Below are positions 21,907 to 31,239 of a stretch of DNA of 43,040 bases, one piece after another. A model generated the notes under the pieces. That model was not told where the DNA came from. It saw only the letters and a program-made list of their open reading frames with translations, and ran no database searches. Every line of letters starts with the position of its first letter. Position 1 is the first letter of the stretch. The position numbers were made by a program, and so were the translations under genes. Origin of the DNA: WHSP01 sp964424945 (GTDB lineage Bacteria; Gemmatimonadota; Gemmatimonadetes; Longimicrobiales; Longimicrobiaceae); NCBI GenBank assembly GCA_964424945.1, contig CAYRLB010000018.1:1-43040 (forward strand), given 5' to 3'.

Positions 21907-23193
21907 ATGCCTCAACATCGCTTTTCGGTGGCGGTGGGTTTGCCGCCTTCCCATGACCGGGCGCCTCATCGACAACCTGCACCGGGTATTCTTCTCGTCG
22001 TTTCGCTGCTCCTCGGTGGGTGTGACCTGGTCAACCCGCAGGCGGCGGAACCGGGAGATGTTTTCGATGGTCCACTTCCCGGGTTGTCCGCCGTCGAGAT
22101 GCGCGCCTTCGTCGATGGGGATCGGGCGTTCGAGCGGCAATTCTCACCTGCGGAAGGGCTCGGCCCGATCTTCAACAACACATCGTGCGCTGCCTGCCAC
22201 AGCTCCGACGGTCGTGGACGTCCTTCGAACGCGTTGATCCGCTTCAGCATCGGGAATGATCTCGTCCCCGAGTTGGGCGGGCCGCAGTTGCAGACGCGGG
22301 CGATACCCGGCGCGCTCCCGGAGGTGCTTCCGAAAGGGGTGCAGAGCTCGGTGAGGCTCCCGCCACCGGTGTTCGGGATGGGGCTGATCGAAGCGATTCC
22401 CGAGGCGACGATCCTTGCCCTGGCCGATCCGGACGATCTCGATGGCGACGGGATTTCGGGGCGTCCGAACTACGTCGTGCCAGGCGATTTCATTCCCGCC
22501 GATGAGATCGGCGGTGCGCTGGAGGATGCGATGGGCGGCCTTCAACCGCAGCTCGGGCGATTCAGTCGCAAGGCGCAGGTCAGCAGTCTCCTCCTGCAGA
22601 TCGTCGAAGCGTACCACCAGGATATGGGGATCACGACGGACTTCCTGCCCGTCGAGAACCGCAATCGTCAGGCGAGCCGATCGAGTGAAGCCGCCGATCG
22701 CGTTCCCGACCCCGAGCTTCACGAGGCCGAGGTTCGAGCTGTACTCGCGTATCTGCGGACCCTCGCGCCCCCGGCGCCCGGACCAATGACGCTCTCCCGC
22801 CTGCGGGGCGAGCAGCTCTTCGACGAGGTAGGCTGTGCCTCCTGTCATGTTCCTGAACTGCGGACCGGCCCCAGCTCGATCGCCGCGCTCGCGAATCAGC
22901 CGGTGCGGCTCTTCTCCGATCTGCTGCTCCACGACATGGGATCCGAGCTCGCCGATGGACGGCCGGATGGTGACGCCACCGGCAGCGAATGGCGGACGGC
23001 CCCGCTCTGGGGGCTCCGGCTGATGCGTGAGTTCCTGAATGGTGAGGCGTTCCTCCTCCACGACGGGCGCGCGAGATCCGTCGAAGAGGCGATCCGCTTT
23101 CATGGTGGGGAAGCGGCCGCAGCGCGGGCGGGATTCGACGCGCTTCCCGCCGCAGACCGGGCTGCCCTCCTCGACTTCGTGGAGTCCCGATGA
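21907..23193 (+). CDS. Di-haem oxidoreductase lipoprotein (DUF1111, thiol oxidoreductase-like)
   Basis: 428 residues. A long polar n-region precedes the signal GILLVVSLLLGGC, whose lipobox Cys39 makes it a lipoprotein. Two haem-c sites are visible: CAACH (94-98, in FNNTSCAACHSSDGRGRPSN) and CASCH (310-314, in FDEVGCASCHVPELRT). GLGPIFNNTSCAACH and FLLHDGRARSVEEAI (residues about 380-395, near the C-terminus) are hallmarks of DUF1111 di-haem proteins, distantly like di-haem peroxidases and often genetically tied to iron uptake. No ribosome-binding site precedes the ATG; with AATAAT at 21891-21896 as -10, the transcript would be nearly leaderless. The stop overlaps the Rieske start (ATGA at 23190-23193). 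Confidence 0.9.
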   Translation: MPQHRFSVAVGLPPSHDRAPHRQPAPGILLVVSLLLGGCDLVNPQAAEPGDVFDGPLPGLSAVEMRAFVDGDRAFERQFSPAEGLGPIFNNTSCAACHSSDGRGRPSNALIRFSIGNDLVPELGGPQLQTRAIPGALPEVLPKGVQSSVRLPPPVFGMGLIEAIPEATILALADPDDLDGDGISGRPNYVVPGDFIPADEIGGALEDAMGGLQPQLGRFSRKAQVSSLLLQIVEAYHQDMGITTDFLPVENRNRQASRSSEAADRVPDPELHEAEVRAVLAYLRTLAPPAPGPMTLSRLRGEQLFDEVGCASCHVPELRTGPSSIAALANQPVRLFSDLLLHDMGSELADGRPDGDATGSEWRTAPLWGLRLMREFLNGEAFLLHDGRARSVEEAIRFHGGEAAAARAGFDALPAADRAALLDFVESR

Positions 23194-23639
23194 GCGATAT
23201 CAATGCTGAGACGTCGGTTGGGCGACGGGACTTCCTCGGGATGCTGGGCGCGATCGCCGGCTCCGGCGTACTCGGAGGATGCGCCTCGGTGGCCCTGACG
23301 CCGCTGGCGCCGGTGGATGGAGCACTGCGACTCACCCGCGCCGATCATCCGCGCCTCAATGTGCCCGGCGGCTACCTACGCATCCAGCCCGCGGGTGCAC
23401 CGGAGGCGATCTATCTCGTTGTGCTGCCCAACGATGGGCTGGCAGCGCTGTCGCCCATCTGCACGCATCTCGGCTGCACGGTCGACATTGAGGGGAGTCA
23501 GCTGATCTGCCCCTGTCACGGCTCGACGTATGACCGAAGTGGCGCGGTCCTTCGCGGACCGGCCGAGCGGCCCCTCCGGCGGTACCCGGTGACGGAAAGC
23601 GCCGGAACCATCGTCATCTCGCTGGAAGGTGTCGCATGA
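23190..23639 (+). CDS. Tat-exported Rieske [2Fe-2S] lipoprotein
   Basis: 149 residues. GRRDFLGMLGAIAG is a twin-arginine signal, and VLGGC (Cys31) a lipobox, so it is folded with its cluster, exported by Tat and lipid-anchored. Rieske box I is CTHLGC (Cys91, His93, Cys96) and box II is CPCHGS (Cys107, Cys109, His110). Cys91/His93/Cys107/His110 would hold the cluster, and Cys96-Cys109 would form the disulfide seen in high-potential bc1/b6f Rieske proteins but missing in dioxygenase ferredoxins. There is no cytochrome b gene nearby, so its redox partner is probably the co-translated di-haem protein. ATGA overlaps at both ends. Confidence 0.92.
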   Translation: MSDINAETSVGRRDFLGMLGAIAGSGVLGGCASVALTPLAPVDGALRLTRADHPRLNVPGGYLRIQPAGAPEAIYLVVLPNDGLAALSPICTHLGCTVDIEGSQLICPCHGSTYDRSGAVLRGPAERPLRRYPVTESAGTIVISLEGVA

Positions 23640-24832
23640 AGGCCAAAGGTCCGAAGATCCTGTCTCTAGCTCTCGCGCTCATCGTAGCGATCACGCTTCC
23701 GGCAGTTCCGCTGAGCGCTCAGGAGGCGAGCGACACCAGCAGCGCGGTGCCCGATGCCGCGGGGATGGGCGTCTACGATCGTCCCTTCCTTACGAATCTG
23801 CTGGGGCGGACCGCCATCGGCGGATACGTGGAGGCCCAGACCCGGTGGGAGCAGGTGGACGGGGTCAGGGAAGGGCTCGGTTTCGAGCTGAAACGGTGGA
23901 ATCTCTTCACCTCGACGCAGGTGAATGACTTCGTCCGGATCGGGGCGGAACTGGAGATCGAGGAGCTGGGGGAGGAGATAACGCTTGAGTACGCCGCCAT
24001 CGACATCACCGTGCATCCCGCGGTGACCATCAGGGCGGGCGCGATCCTGTCGCCGCTGGGGCGATTCAACCTTTCGCACGACAGCCCGCGTAACGAGTTC
24101 ACCGACAGACCAATCGTCTCCACGGACATCGTCGGGACAGCGCTGACCGAGCCCGGGATCGGCATCCTCGGCGGATTCGGGATCGGCCGGGCGGGCAGGA
24201 TGACATACGAAGCGTACGCGGTGAATGGCTTCCATGACGGGCTGCTGAACCTCTCCACGGAGGGTGTGCGGGTGCCGGCCGGGAAGAAGAACTTCGCAGA
24301 CAACAACAGCTCGCCCGCCGCAGTGGGACGCCTGGGTTGGAGCCCCGCGTTCGGCTACGAAGTCGCCATATCAGGGCACCGCGGGGCCTGGAATCAGTTC
24401 CGGGTCGATGGCGAAATGGTGGAAGATCGCCTGGACCTCACTCTCCTCGCGATCGATGCGGAGGGGGAGATGGGCGGGATCGTCTTCTCCGGCGAGGCCG
24501 TGCGCGCCTCCATCGACCTTCCGCCGACGCTCGACGGGATGTTCGCAGCCCGGCAGCATGGGCTCTACGCGCAGGCGGTGAAGGAGTTCGGACGCGGCTG
24601 GGTGCGGACGATGCCCGGCTCCTTCTTCGAGATCGGCACGCGTTTCGACGCAGTCGATTTCGACCTGGACGAGACGGGAGATTCTCGGAAGCGGATCACG
24701 CTCGGACTCAACTTCCGGCCGTCGCGCGACGTCGCACTGAAGTTTGACTATATCCGGGGGCGAACCCGCGACCGCTTCAACACCGCCGGGGAAGAGGCCG
24801 GACTTCTCTTCTCGATCGCCAGCTACTTCTAG
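23636..24832 (+). CDS. Outer-membrane porin-like beta-barrel protein
   Basis: 398 residues. A Sec signal (LSLALALIVAITLPAVPLSAQ) is followed by a mature protein of alternating strands: FELKRWNLFTSTQVNDFVRI, IGAELEIEELGEEITLEYAA, AAIDITVHPAVTIRAGAILS, RITLGLNFRPSRDVALKFDY. It ends in the aromatic FSIASYF, as expected for a BAM-assembled barrel. Its plan resembles phosphate-selective or OprO/P-like porins, but specificity is unknown. It overlaps the Rieske stop (ATGA, 23636-23639), so porin, Rieske and di-haem proteins are made together. Confidence 0.85.
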   Translation: MKAKGPKILSLALALIVAITLPAVPLSAQEASDTSSAVPDAAGMGVYDRPFLTNLLGRTAIGGYVEAQTRWEQVDGVREGLGFELKRWNLFTSTQVNDFVRIGAELEIEELGEEITLEYAAIDITVHPAVTIRAGAILSPLGRFNLSHDSPRNEFTDRPIVSTDIVGTALTEPGIGILGGFGIGRAGRMTYEAYAVNGFHDGLLNLSTEGVRVPAGKKNFADNNSSPAAVGRLGWSPAFGYEVAISGHRGAWNQFRVDGEMVEDRLDLTLLAIDAEGEMGGIVFSGEAVRASIDLPPTLDGMFAARQHGLYAQAVKEFGRGWVRTMPGSFFEIGTRFDAVDFDLDETGDSRKRITLGLNFRPSRDVALKFDYIRGRTRDRFNTAGEEAGLLFSIASYF

Positions 24833-24925
24833 TGTGCTGAGCAGGAAGGGCTGTGGGGGTGAGGTGGGCGGCGAAGATGCAGATCCGCAGCAGCTTCCCG
24901 ACCCGCCTGACCCCGGCCGGATGCG

Positions 24926-25603
24926 TCACGCTGGCCTCCCGCCGATCTCCACCACAGCAGTATCCGCGACCACGAACACCCGGTCGCCCATCGTCGGCTC
25001 GACGATCGCCATGCCCGTGAAGTCGCCGAAAGCCGGGAGCACGCAGCGATCGTGACGAAGCCAGAAGCAGGGAAGCCGCTGGCGCTGCCGGCCGCGCCCG
25101 ACGAGACGAACACCCGGGTGAAGATGCCCCGCGATGACGAAGGCACCATCGATGGGATCGGGGAAGTGGGTGAACGCGAGCCCATCTTCCAGAAGTGGCC
25201 CGTTCAGGCACCAGATGTCCAGCTCGGCAGGCGGATCACCCGCGCCCCGGTCATGGTTCCCCCTGACGAGCACCAGTTCCAGTTCCGGTCGCCTGCTCCG
25301 CCAGTCAGCCAGCTTATCGAAGGTTCGCCGGGCCCGCCCCTCCCGCGCGTGAAGGAAGTCGCCCAGGAAGATGATCCGGCGGGCAGGCATCCGGCTGAGG
25401 ATCGATTCGAGCCGCGCCACCCCGCTCCCCGTCGTGCCGCGGGGAACGAACAGCCCGGCCGAGCGGAAGGTCGCCGCCTTCCCCCAGTGCGGGTCGGCAA
25501 CGAGCAGGGTCGCCCGCTCCTCCCAGAAGGCCGCCCGCTCATGAAGAAGGTGGAAGGTCTGCCCGCCGATCATGGCGATGGGATCGATGGGGTCGGTCCT
25601 CAT
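24926..25603 (-). CDS. pdeM: Ligase-associated DNA damage response endonuclease PdeM
   Basis: 225 residues from the ATG at 25603, preceded by GGAAGGGGG; an ATG at 25573 is also possible. Calcineurin-like metal motifs in order: ADPHWGK, GDFLHAREG, VRGNHDRGA, THFPDP and GHLHPGV. PdeM is the metallophosphoesterase of the four-gene ligase-associated repair operon, thought to act as a DNA endonuclease or end-processing enzyme. It is the last gene of the operon, 136 bp after the helicase. The HLHPG motif and position separate it from general phosphoesterases. Confidence 0.92.
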   Translation of the reverse strand: MRTDPIDPIAMIGGQTFHLLHERAAFWEERATLLVADPHWGKAATFRSAGLFVPRGTTGSGVARLESILSRMPARRIIFLGDFLHAREGRARRTFDKLADWRSRRPELELVLVRGNHDRGAGDPPAELDIWCLNGPLLEDGLAFTHFPDPIDGAFVIAGHLHPGVRLVGRGRQRQRLPCFWLRHDRCVLPAFGDFTGMAIVEPTMGDRVFVVADTAVVEIGGRPA

Positions 25604-25739
25604 CGGCGCTGCCCCCTTCCCGCCGATCGGACGCAGAATCCATTGGCTACCGGAGCAAAGATGCCCCCCAGCGTATCGGCCCCCCTCGTCGGTACCTGGC
25701 CGCGTGCGATCCACTCATCCCCGGACCCTCCCCCCATCC

Positions 25740-28277
25740 TCATCCTGCTTCGCGTTCGAGTGCGATCTGCATCCGGCGCACCCGGTCGGCGAGGGATTCC
25801 GAGGAGACCCGGTCGCGTGTTCGGTCGACGAGCAGGGGGAAGGCGAGTGGAGGCGTTCGACGCGGGTGGGTGAGGACGACCTTCGACTTCGAGAGGCGAT
25901 CGAGCGTCCGGCCGATCCGACTGCTCTCCAGTTGGCGCTCCAGGACCTCGCGGTGGGCCTGCGAAAGAAGCCGGTTCTCAGGATCGTGCCGCCTGAAAAC
26001 ATCGAAAAAAAGACCGCTCGAAGCCTGAAGCTGCCGCGCCGACTTTCCCGAGCCCGGATAGCCGGGAAAGACGAGCCCCGCGACGCGCGCGATCTCGCGG
26101 AACTGCCGGCGCGCCATCTCGGCCGCATTCAGCGCCGCCGGAATGTCATCGAGCAGCGCATGCGGAGACAGAAGGCCCTCCTCGAGCGCCCTCCCGATCG
26201 GCGGCTCTTCCGTCGATAGCAGCTCGACCCCCCAATCATTCGACGACATGGTAAACGTTATCGTCTGAATACGCGCGATGCGGTAGGCGAACAGGGCGGC
26301 GAGGCCTTCGTGAACCAGCCGCCCCTCGAAGGGGAAGAAGTAGAGATGATAGCCTTCCCGCGTTTTCACCTGTTCGATGAGGAGTTCGTCGGCCGCGGGG
26401 ATGCTCGACCAGCGTGCCTGGACCTCGAGGATCGGGCGGACCGCCTCCATCTCGGGGCCTCGGAAGATCCCGCGCTGTGCCTCCTCGAGCCGGGCGCGGA
26501 GAGCTGCCGCGAGCTCACCCGAGAGTGGGAGGCGGCTCCCCATCCACCGCGGAATCGCGCCTTTGGAGGAGGGCGCCCTCCGCACCCACGCCTTCATATC
26601 ACGGACGCGGATGAACTCCAGCGGCTTCCCTGCGAACACGAAGCGGTCCCCCGGTCTCAACCTGGCGATGAACGACTCCTCCACCGAGCCCAACCGCCCG
26701 CCGCCCTGGTATTGCACCGTGATATGCGCATCGTCGACGATCGTGCCGATTGCCATCCGATGCCTCCGTGCGACCATCGGGCTCTCGACGACGTACCGGC
26801 CATCCCGCTCGACGAGCCGTGAATATTCAGGGTAGGCCGTCAGCGCCGAGCCGCCGCGCGCGACGAAATCGAGCGCCCACGCCCATTCGTCGTCCATCAG
26901 ATCGGCATAGGCGCGAGTGGAGCGCACTTCGCGGAGGAGCTCATCCGGCTCGAAGCCTCCCGCGAGCGCGACCGTCACGAGGTGCTGAACGAGCACATCC
27001 AGCGGTCGGCTGACGGGGAGTCGCGATTCGACTGCACCTGCCTCGACGCCGTCGCGGGCCGCTGCCACCTCGATCAGCTCGAGCGTCTGGGTCGGCACGC
27101 AGGTGACCCGGCTGACCGCCCCCGGCCGATGGCCGCTCCGACCCGACCGCTGCAGCAGCCGCGCGACCCCTTTCGGGCTGCCGACCTGCAGGACCCGATC
27201 GACCGGAGTGAAGTCCACCCCCAGGTCGAGGCTGGACGTTGCCACGACACAGCGCAGCTTCCCCTCACGAAGCCCATCTTCCACCCAGTCGCGGATCTTC
27301 CGGTCGAGGGAGCCATGATGAAGCGCAATCTGCCCTGCCCAATCGGGCCGCGCGGCCAGGATCGCCTGGTACCAGATCTCCGTTTGCGAGCGTGTGTTGG
27401 TGAATACGATCGCCGTCTGCCCCTCTTCGATCGCATCGACGACGCCCGGAAGCATCTGCGTCCCGAGGTGCCCGGCCCAGGGGAAACGCTCGATCTGCGG
27501 CGGGATGAGCGCGTCGATGACGACCTTCTTCGGCTCGACACCCCGAACGATGCGCGCTGGGCCGGGCGTGGTGCCGAGAAGCGTCTCCATCGCCTCGGCC
27601 GTATTCCCGATCGTCGCCGAGAGCCCCCACGTCCGTACGCCCGGACGGAGTGACCGCAGATGTGCCAGCGCCAGCTCCACCTGGACGCCGCGCTTCGAGC
27701 CCATCAGTTCGTGCCATTCATCGACCACCACGAGACGGAGATCCGCCAGCCTCTCCGCGGCCCCCTCCCTCGACAGAAGAAGGGACAGGCTCTCGGGTGT
27801 GGTGACTAGAACGGTCGGAAGTCGGCGCATCTGGCGCGCGCGGATGTTGGCCGGCGTGTCCCCCGTTCGTGTCTCCAGCGTCCAGTTGAGACCGGATGCA
27901 GCGAGAGGCGACGCGAGCGCTTCTGCCGTGTCCGCGACCAGGGCGCGCAGTGGAGTGATCCAGAGAACCCGAAGCGGCGCTGCGGACGATCGGCGGGGGC
28001 GCGCTGTCGTCGAGGCCCTGCGCGATGGCTTCCGAGACTCCCGCATCGCCTCGATCAATGGACCGAGCCAGACCGCGACCGTCTTTCCCGTTCCCGTCGC
28101 CGCGTGAAGAAGCCCGCTTTCTCCCGCCAGATACGCTTCCCACACCTCCTGCTGGAAGCTGAAGGGCTTCCACCGACTGGCAGCGAACCACTTCCGCAGT
28201 GGCGGCGGAAGAAGATGACCCTGCGTTCCGCTCTTCTCGGTATCGTCCGATAACGAAGCCCGCGTCGCTCGCGTCAT
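25740..28277 (-). CDS. Ligase-associated DNA damage response DEXH-box helicase (Lhr-like)
   Basis: 845 residues. Superfamily 2 motifs: FQQEVWEAYLAGESGLLHAA with Q-motif, Walker A ATGTGKT (60-66), PLRALVAD (Ia), TTPESLSLLLS, DEWH (186-189), LSATIGN (III), then the second RecA domain with IVFTNTRSQTEIWYQ, VVATSSLDLGVDF and VLQVGSPKGVARLLQRSGRS. The C-terminal half is the Lhr-type winged-helix and DUF1998-like region. It translocates on single-stranded DNA using ATP. The ATG at 28277 overlaps the ligase stop (ATGA, 28274-28277); longer upstream frames were rejected. A Ser/Arg-rich insert (residues about 80-100) lies between motifs I and Ia. Confidence 0.95.
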   Translation of the reverse strand: MTRATRASLSDDTEKSGTQGHLLPPPLRKWFAASRWKPFSFQQEVWEAYLAGESGLLHAATGTGKTVAVWLGPLIEAMRESRKPSRRASTTARPRRSSAAPLRVLWITPLRALVADTAEALASPLAASGLNWTLETRTGDTPANIRARQMRRLPTVLVTTPESLSLLLSREGAAERLADLRLVVVDEWHELMGSKRGVQVELALAHLRSLRPGVRTWGLSATIGNTAEAMETLLGTTPGPARIVRGVEPKKVVIDALIPPQIERFPWAGHLGTQMLPGVVDAIEEGQTAIVFTNTRSQTEIWYQAILAARPDWAGQIALHHGSLDRKIRDWVEDGLREGKLRCVVATSSLDLGVDFTPVDRVLQVGSPKGVARLLQRSGRSGHRPGAVSRVTCVPTQTLELIEVAAARDGVEAGAVESRLPVSRPLDVLVQHLVTVALAGGFEPDELLREVRSTRAYADLMDDEWAWALDFVARGGSALTAYPEYSRLVERDGRYVVESPMVARRHRMAIGTIVDDAHITVQYQGGGRLGSVEESFIARLRPGDRFVFAGKPLEFIRVRDMKAWVRRAPSSKGAIPRWMGSRLPLSGELAAALRARLEEAQRGIFRGPEMEAVRPILEVQARWSSIPAADELLIEQVKTREGYHLYFFPFEGRLVHEGLAALFAYRIARIQTITFTMSSNDWGVELLSTEEPPIGRALEEGLLSPHALLDDIPAALNAAEMARRQFREIARVAGLVFPGYPGSGKSARQLQASSGLFFDVFRRHDPENRLLSQAHREVLERQLESSRIGRTLDRLSKSKVVLTHPRRTPPLAFPLLVDRTRDRVSSESLADRVRRMQIALEREAG

Positions 28278-29866
28278 TGCGCCGCCTCGGCCAACCGCCG
28301 CAACGTTTCGAGGGTATCCGCTTCGGTGGCCGGCTTGTCCATCCGCCACCTTGCGATGCGGGGGAAGCGCACCGCGAGCCCTGACTTGTGGCGTGACGAC
28401 AGGCGGATCCCTTCGAAGGCGATCTCGAAGAGCTGAACCGGCTCGACAGCCCGGACCGGCCCGAACTTCTCGATCGTGTGGCTGCGGATCCACCGGTCGA
28501 GCTTACGGATCTCCTCATCGGTGAGACCGGAGTACGCCTTCGCGAAGGGGACGATCGCCTCCCCCGACCGGACCCCGAAGGTATAGTCGGTATAGAGTGA
28601 CGCCCTGCGGCCGTGCCCGGGCTGGGCGTAGAGCAGAACCGCGTCGATCGAGAAGGGATCCACCTTCCACTTCCACCAAGGTCCGCGTCGCCTCCCGACG
28701 CCGTACGGCGCGGCGAGCGACTTCAGCATCAGCCCCTCCGCACCCTGCTCGCGCGCGGCGTCCCGAGCCTGATGCACCGCCGACCACCCCTCCGCCGGGA
28801 CGGTCGGGCTCAGCAGGATGCTGCTCTGTCCCCGGCCCGCGACGAGACGCTCGAGCTCCACCCTTCGCCGCTCGAGGGGCATTCCGCGGATGTCTTCCCC
28901 ACCCACCTCGAGGAGGTCATAGGCGATGAGCGCCACTGGAACATCCCGGAGGATCTTCGGACCGACCGTCTTCCGGCCGATGCGCCGCTGCATTTCGGCA
29001 AAGGGAAGGGGTCTGTCCTCTGCCCAACCGAGCAGTTCGCCGTCCAGCACCGTCCCATCGGGAAGGAGTGATGCGGCGGCCGCGACTTCCGGGAAGCGCT
29101 CCGTGACGAGTTCTTCGCCGCGAGACCATATGAAGGTCTGACCGCGCCGCCGGATCACCTGAGCACGGATGCCGTCCCACTTCCACTCCACCAACCAGTC
29201 CCCGCTGTCGCCGAGCGTCTCAGGCGCCTCCTCGAGCGCATACGCCAGAAAAAAAGGGTAAGGACGCGAAATGTCGGCATCATCCGTAACCGGTGAAACG
29301 AGTTGCAGATACGCCTCTTCCGACGGGGACCATCCGCCCATGAGACGATGAGCCGTCGTCGCCTCGTCGACTCCGCTCGCCTTCGCGATGGCACGGTTCA
29401 CCAGACTCCTCGACACCCCGACGCGGAAGCCGCCGGTGATCAGCTTGTTCCAGATGAAGCGCTCCGTCCCATCGAGCTCGCTCCACGCATCGAGGACCGT
29501 TTGCCGCTGCACATCTTCCTGCTCGCCGAGCATCCCGAGAAGTCGGCTCTCCACCCAGAAACGGAGCGGCTCATCCGACGACCGACCGTTGATGGGCAGC
29601 AGCATTGAGATGGTCTCCGCGAGGTCCCCTACCGCCTGATAACACTCCTCGAAAAGCCAGGGCGGAACATTCGACACCTCCATTGCCCAGGATGCCAGCT
29701 TCCGAACGGGGATGAGCCTCTTCGGCCTGCCGCCGGCTAGAAAGTGTACGGCCCACGCCGCATCCCCCGGATGTGCGCCGGAGAAGTACTCCGCCATCGC
29801 CGACACCTTCTCGCTCGTGCGGGTGGTGGCATCGAGACGGTCGAAGAGCTGCGCGAACGCCCTCAA
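28274..29866 (-). CDS. ATP-dependent DNA ligase of the ligase-associated repair operon
   Basis: 530 residues starting at a TTG that overlaps the exonuclease stop (TTGA, 29863-29866). An N-terminal helical DNA-binding domain (1-200) is followed by the nucleotidyltransferase domain with the catalytic Lys229 in EWKWDGIRAQ (KxDG), then DGELLGW, AYDLLEV, EGLMLKSL and WWKWKVDP, and an OB-fold end. It seals nicks with ATP and is distinct from the essential NAD-dependent LigA. The members of this family work with the neighbouring exonuclease, helicase and PdeM in DNA end or lesion repair. Cytosolic. Confidence 0.95.
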   Translation of the reverse strand: MRAFAQLFDRLDATTRTSEKVSAMAEYFSGAHPGDAAWAVHFLAGGRPKRLIPVRKLASWAMEVSNVPPWLFEECYQAVGDLAETISMLLPINGRSSDEPLRFWVESRLLGMLGEQEDVQRQTVLDAWSELDGTERFIWNKLITGGFRVGVSRSLVNRAIAKASGVDEATTAHRLMGGWSPSEEAYLQLVSPVTDDADISRPYPFFLAYALEEAPETLGDSGDWLVEWKWDGIRAQVIRRRGQTFIWSRGEELVTERFPEVAAAASLLPDGTVLDGELLGWAEDRPLPFAEMQRRIGRKTVGPKILRDVPVALIAYDLLEVGGEDIRGMPLERRRVELERLVAGRGQSSILLSPTVPAEGWSAVHQARDAAREQGAEGLMLKSLAAPYGVGRRRGPWWKWKVDPFSIDAVLLYAQPGHGRRASLYTDYTFGVRSGEAIVPFAKAYSGLTDEEIRKLDRWIRSHTIEKFGPVRAVEPVQLFEIAFEGIRLSSRHKSGLAVRFPRIARWRMDKPATEADTLETLRRLAEAAQ

Positions 29867-31092
29867 GACTCTTCCTCCCGATCGGTGCCGCTATCCCGAG
29901 GTGCGGAGAAGAGGGGACCCAGCGCCCCACCCGACGCGTCGGCAGCGGAGGTCCCGGGGCTAGCGGGTTCTTCTGATTCCGGATGCACCTCCGAGCTTGT
30001 TGGCACTGACATCGAATTACCCGCTTCCGCAGCCGGATCACGTCCTTCCGCAGCCTCCGCATCGGCCGTATCCTCGCCCGCCTCGCCCTCCCAGCGACTC
30101 GCGATTGAGCGCGCCTCCATCCCCCGTTCTTGCAGCCAGCGCACGACCGGATCGCGGTAGCCGTGCGTCACCCAGACTTCTTCCGCTCCCGTCGCATCGA
30201 TCGCCGAAAGGAGAGAAGGCCAGTCGACATGGTCCGAAAGGGTGAAGCCCCGATCTACTCCGCGGCGGCGGCGCGTTCCCCGGATCGCCATCCATCCCGA
30301 GGCGAAGGCGGTCGAGATCTGACCGAAGCGCCGGAGCCAGGTCGATCCGGTCACAGAGGGCGGCGCGATGACCAGCGCGCCCTCGCGATCCGCCCGCGCC
30401 TCGAACGACCCCGCATAGATCGTCGAGGGAAGCCGAACCCCCGCTTCGCGATAGTTCTGAGTCAGAGTCTCCACCGCGCCATGCGTGAGGATGGGCCCCT
30501 GTTCTCGATCGAGGAGGCCGGCAAGCAGCCGCTGCGCCTTGCCGAGCGCGTAGCTCAGCAGGACCGATGCACGACCCGCCTCCCGATTTGCCGCCCACCA
30601 GGCTTCGATCTCCGCGAACACCTCCTCCTGCGGCCTCCAGCGGTAGATCGGGAGCCCGAAGGTCGATTCAGTCACGAAGCCATTGCAGCGGATCGGCTCG
30701 AAGGGCGTGCAGGTGGCATCCGGCTCCGCCTTGTAATCACCCGATACGACCCAAACCTCCCCCCCTCGCTCGATGCGGACCTGCGCCGATCCCAGGATGT
30801 GACCAGCCGGGTGAAGCGAGACTCTAACTCCCTCCCCCATCCTGACCGATTCGCCATACTCCAGCGTCTCGATCCTCGCATCCCCGCCCAGCCGCGTGCG
30901 CATGACCTGCTCGCCCTCACGGGAGCCCAGATAGGCGCGCGAGCCCCAGCGCGCGTGGTCGCCATGCGCGTGCGTGATGATCGCGCGGTCCACAGGCTGC
31001 CAGGGATCGACAAAGAAATCGCCAGGCTCGCAGTAGAGGCCGCGACTGGTCATGCTGAGGAGCGGTCCTGTCGAGGAGGTGGCTGAAACCAT
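29863..31092 (-). CDS. Ligase-associated DNA damage response exonuclease (MBL fold, beta-CASP)
   Basis: 409 residues from the ATG at 31092; 31137 and 31053 are alternatives. Metallo-beta-lactamase motifs: ITHAHGDHARWG (HxHxDH, two zinc ions), HPAGHILGSAQV, VVSGDYKAEPD and a beta-CASP part with LLSYALGKAQRL, FTLSDHVDWPSLLSAI and VWVTHGY. The catalytic part ends near residue 335. A tail of about 75 residues rich in Glu, Ala, Ser and Pro follows, longer than the usual family end, and contains LGPLF about 18 residues from the C-terminus, which resembles a sliding-clamp-binding peptide. First gene of the four-gene repair operon. Confidence 0.92.
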   Translation of the reverse strand: MVSATSSTGPLLSMTSRGLYCEPGDFFVDPWQPVDRAIITHAHGDHARWGSRAYLGSREGEQVMRTRLGGDARIETLEYGESVRMGEGVRVSLHPAGHILGSAQVRIERGGEVWVVSGDYKAEPDATCTPFEPIRCNGFVTESTFGLPIYRWRPQEEVFAEIEAWWAANREAGRASVLLSYALGKAQRLLAGLLDREQGPILTHGAVETLTQNYREAGVRLPSTIYAGSFEARADREGALVIAPPSVTGSTWLRRFGQISTAFASGWMAIRGTRRRRGVDRGFTLSDHVDWPSLLSAIDATGAEEVWVTHGYRDPVVRWLQERGMEARSIASRWEGEAGEDTADAEAAEGRDPAAEAGNSMSVPTSSEVHPESEEPASPGTSAADASGGALGPLFSAPRDSGTDREEES

Positions 31093-31239
31093 TGTGAGCA
31101 CGGTTTTTCCCCGACAGGAGAGCAAGGGGTGCGCCATCTATAAGGGGTCGAGGGTGCGCGCGCCCCGAACCGACGCTACCCTATCCGGTCGCCTCGAGCC
31201 GCGCCGTCACGACATTTTCTTCTTCCCCGAGCTTCGATC

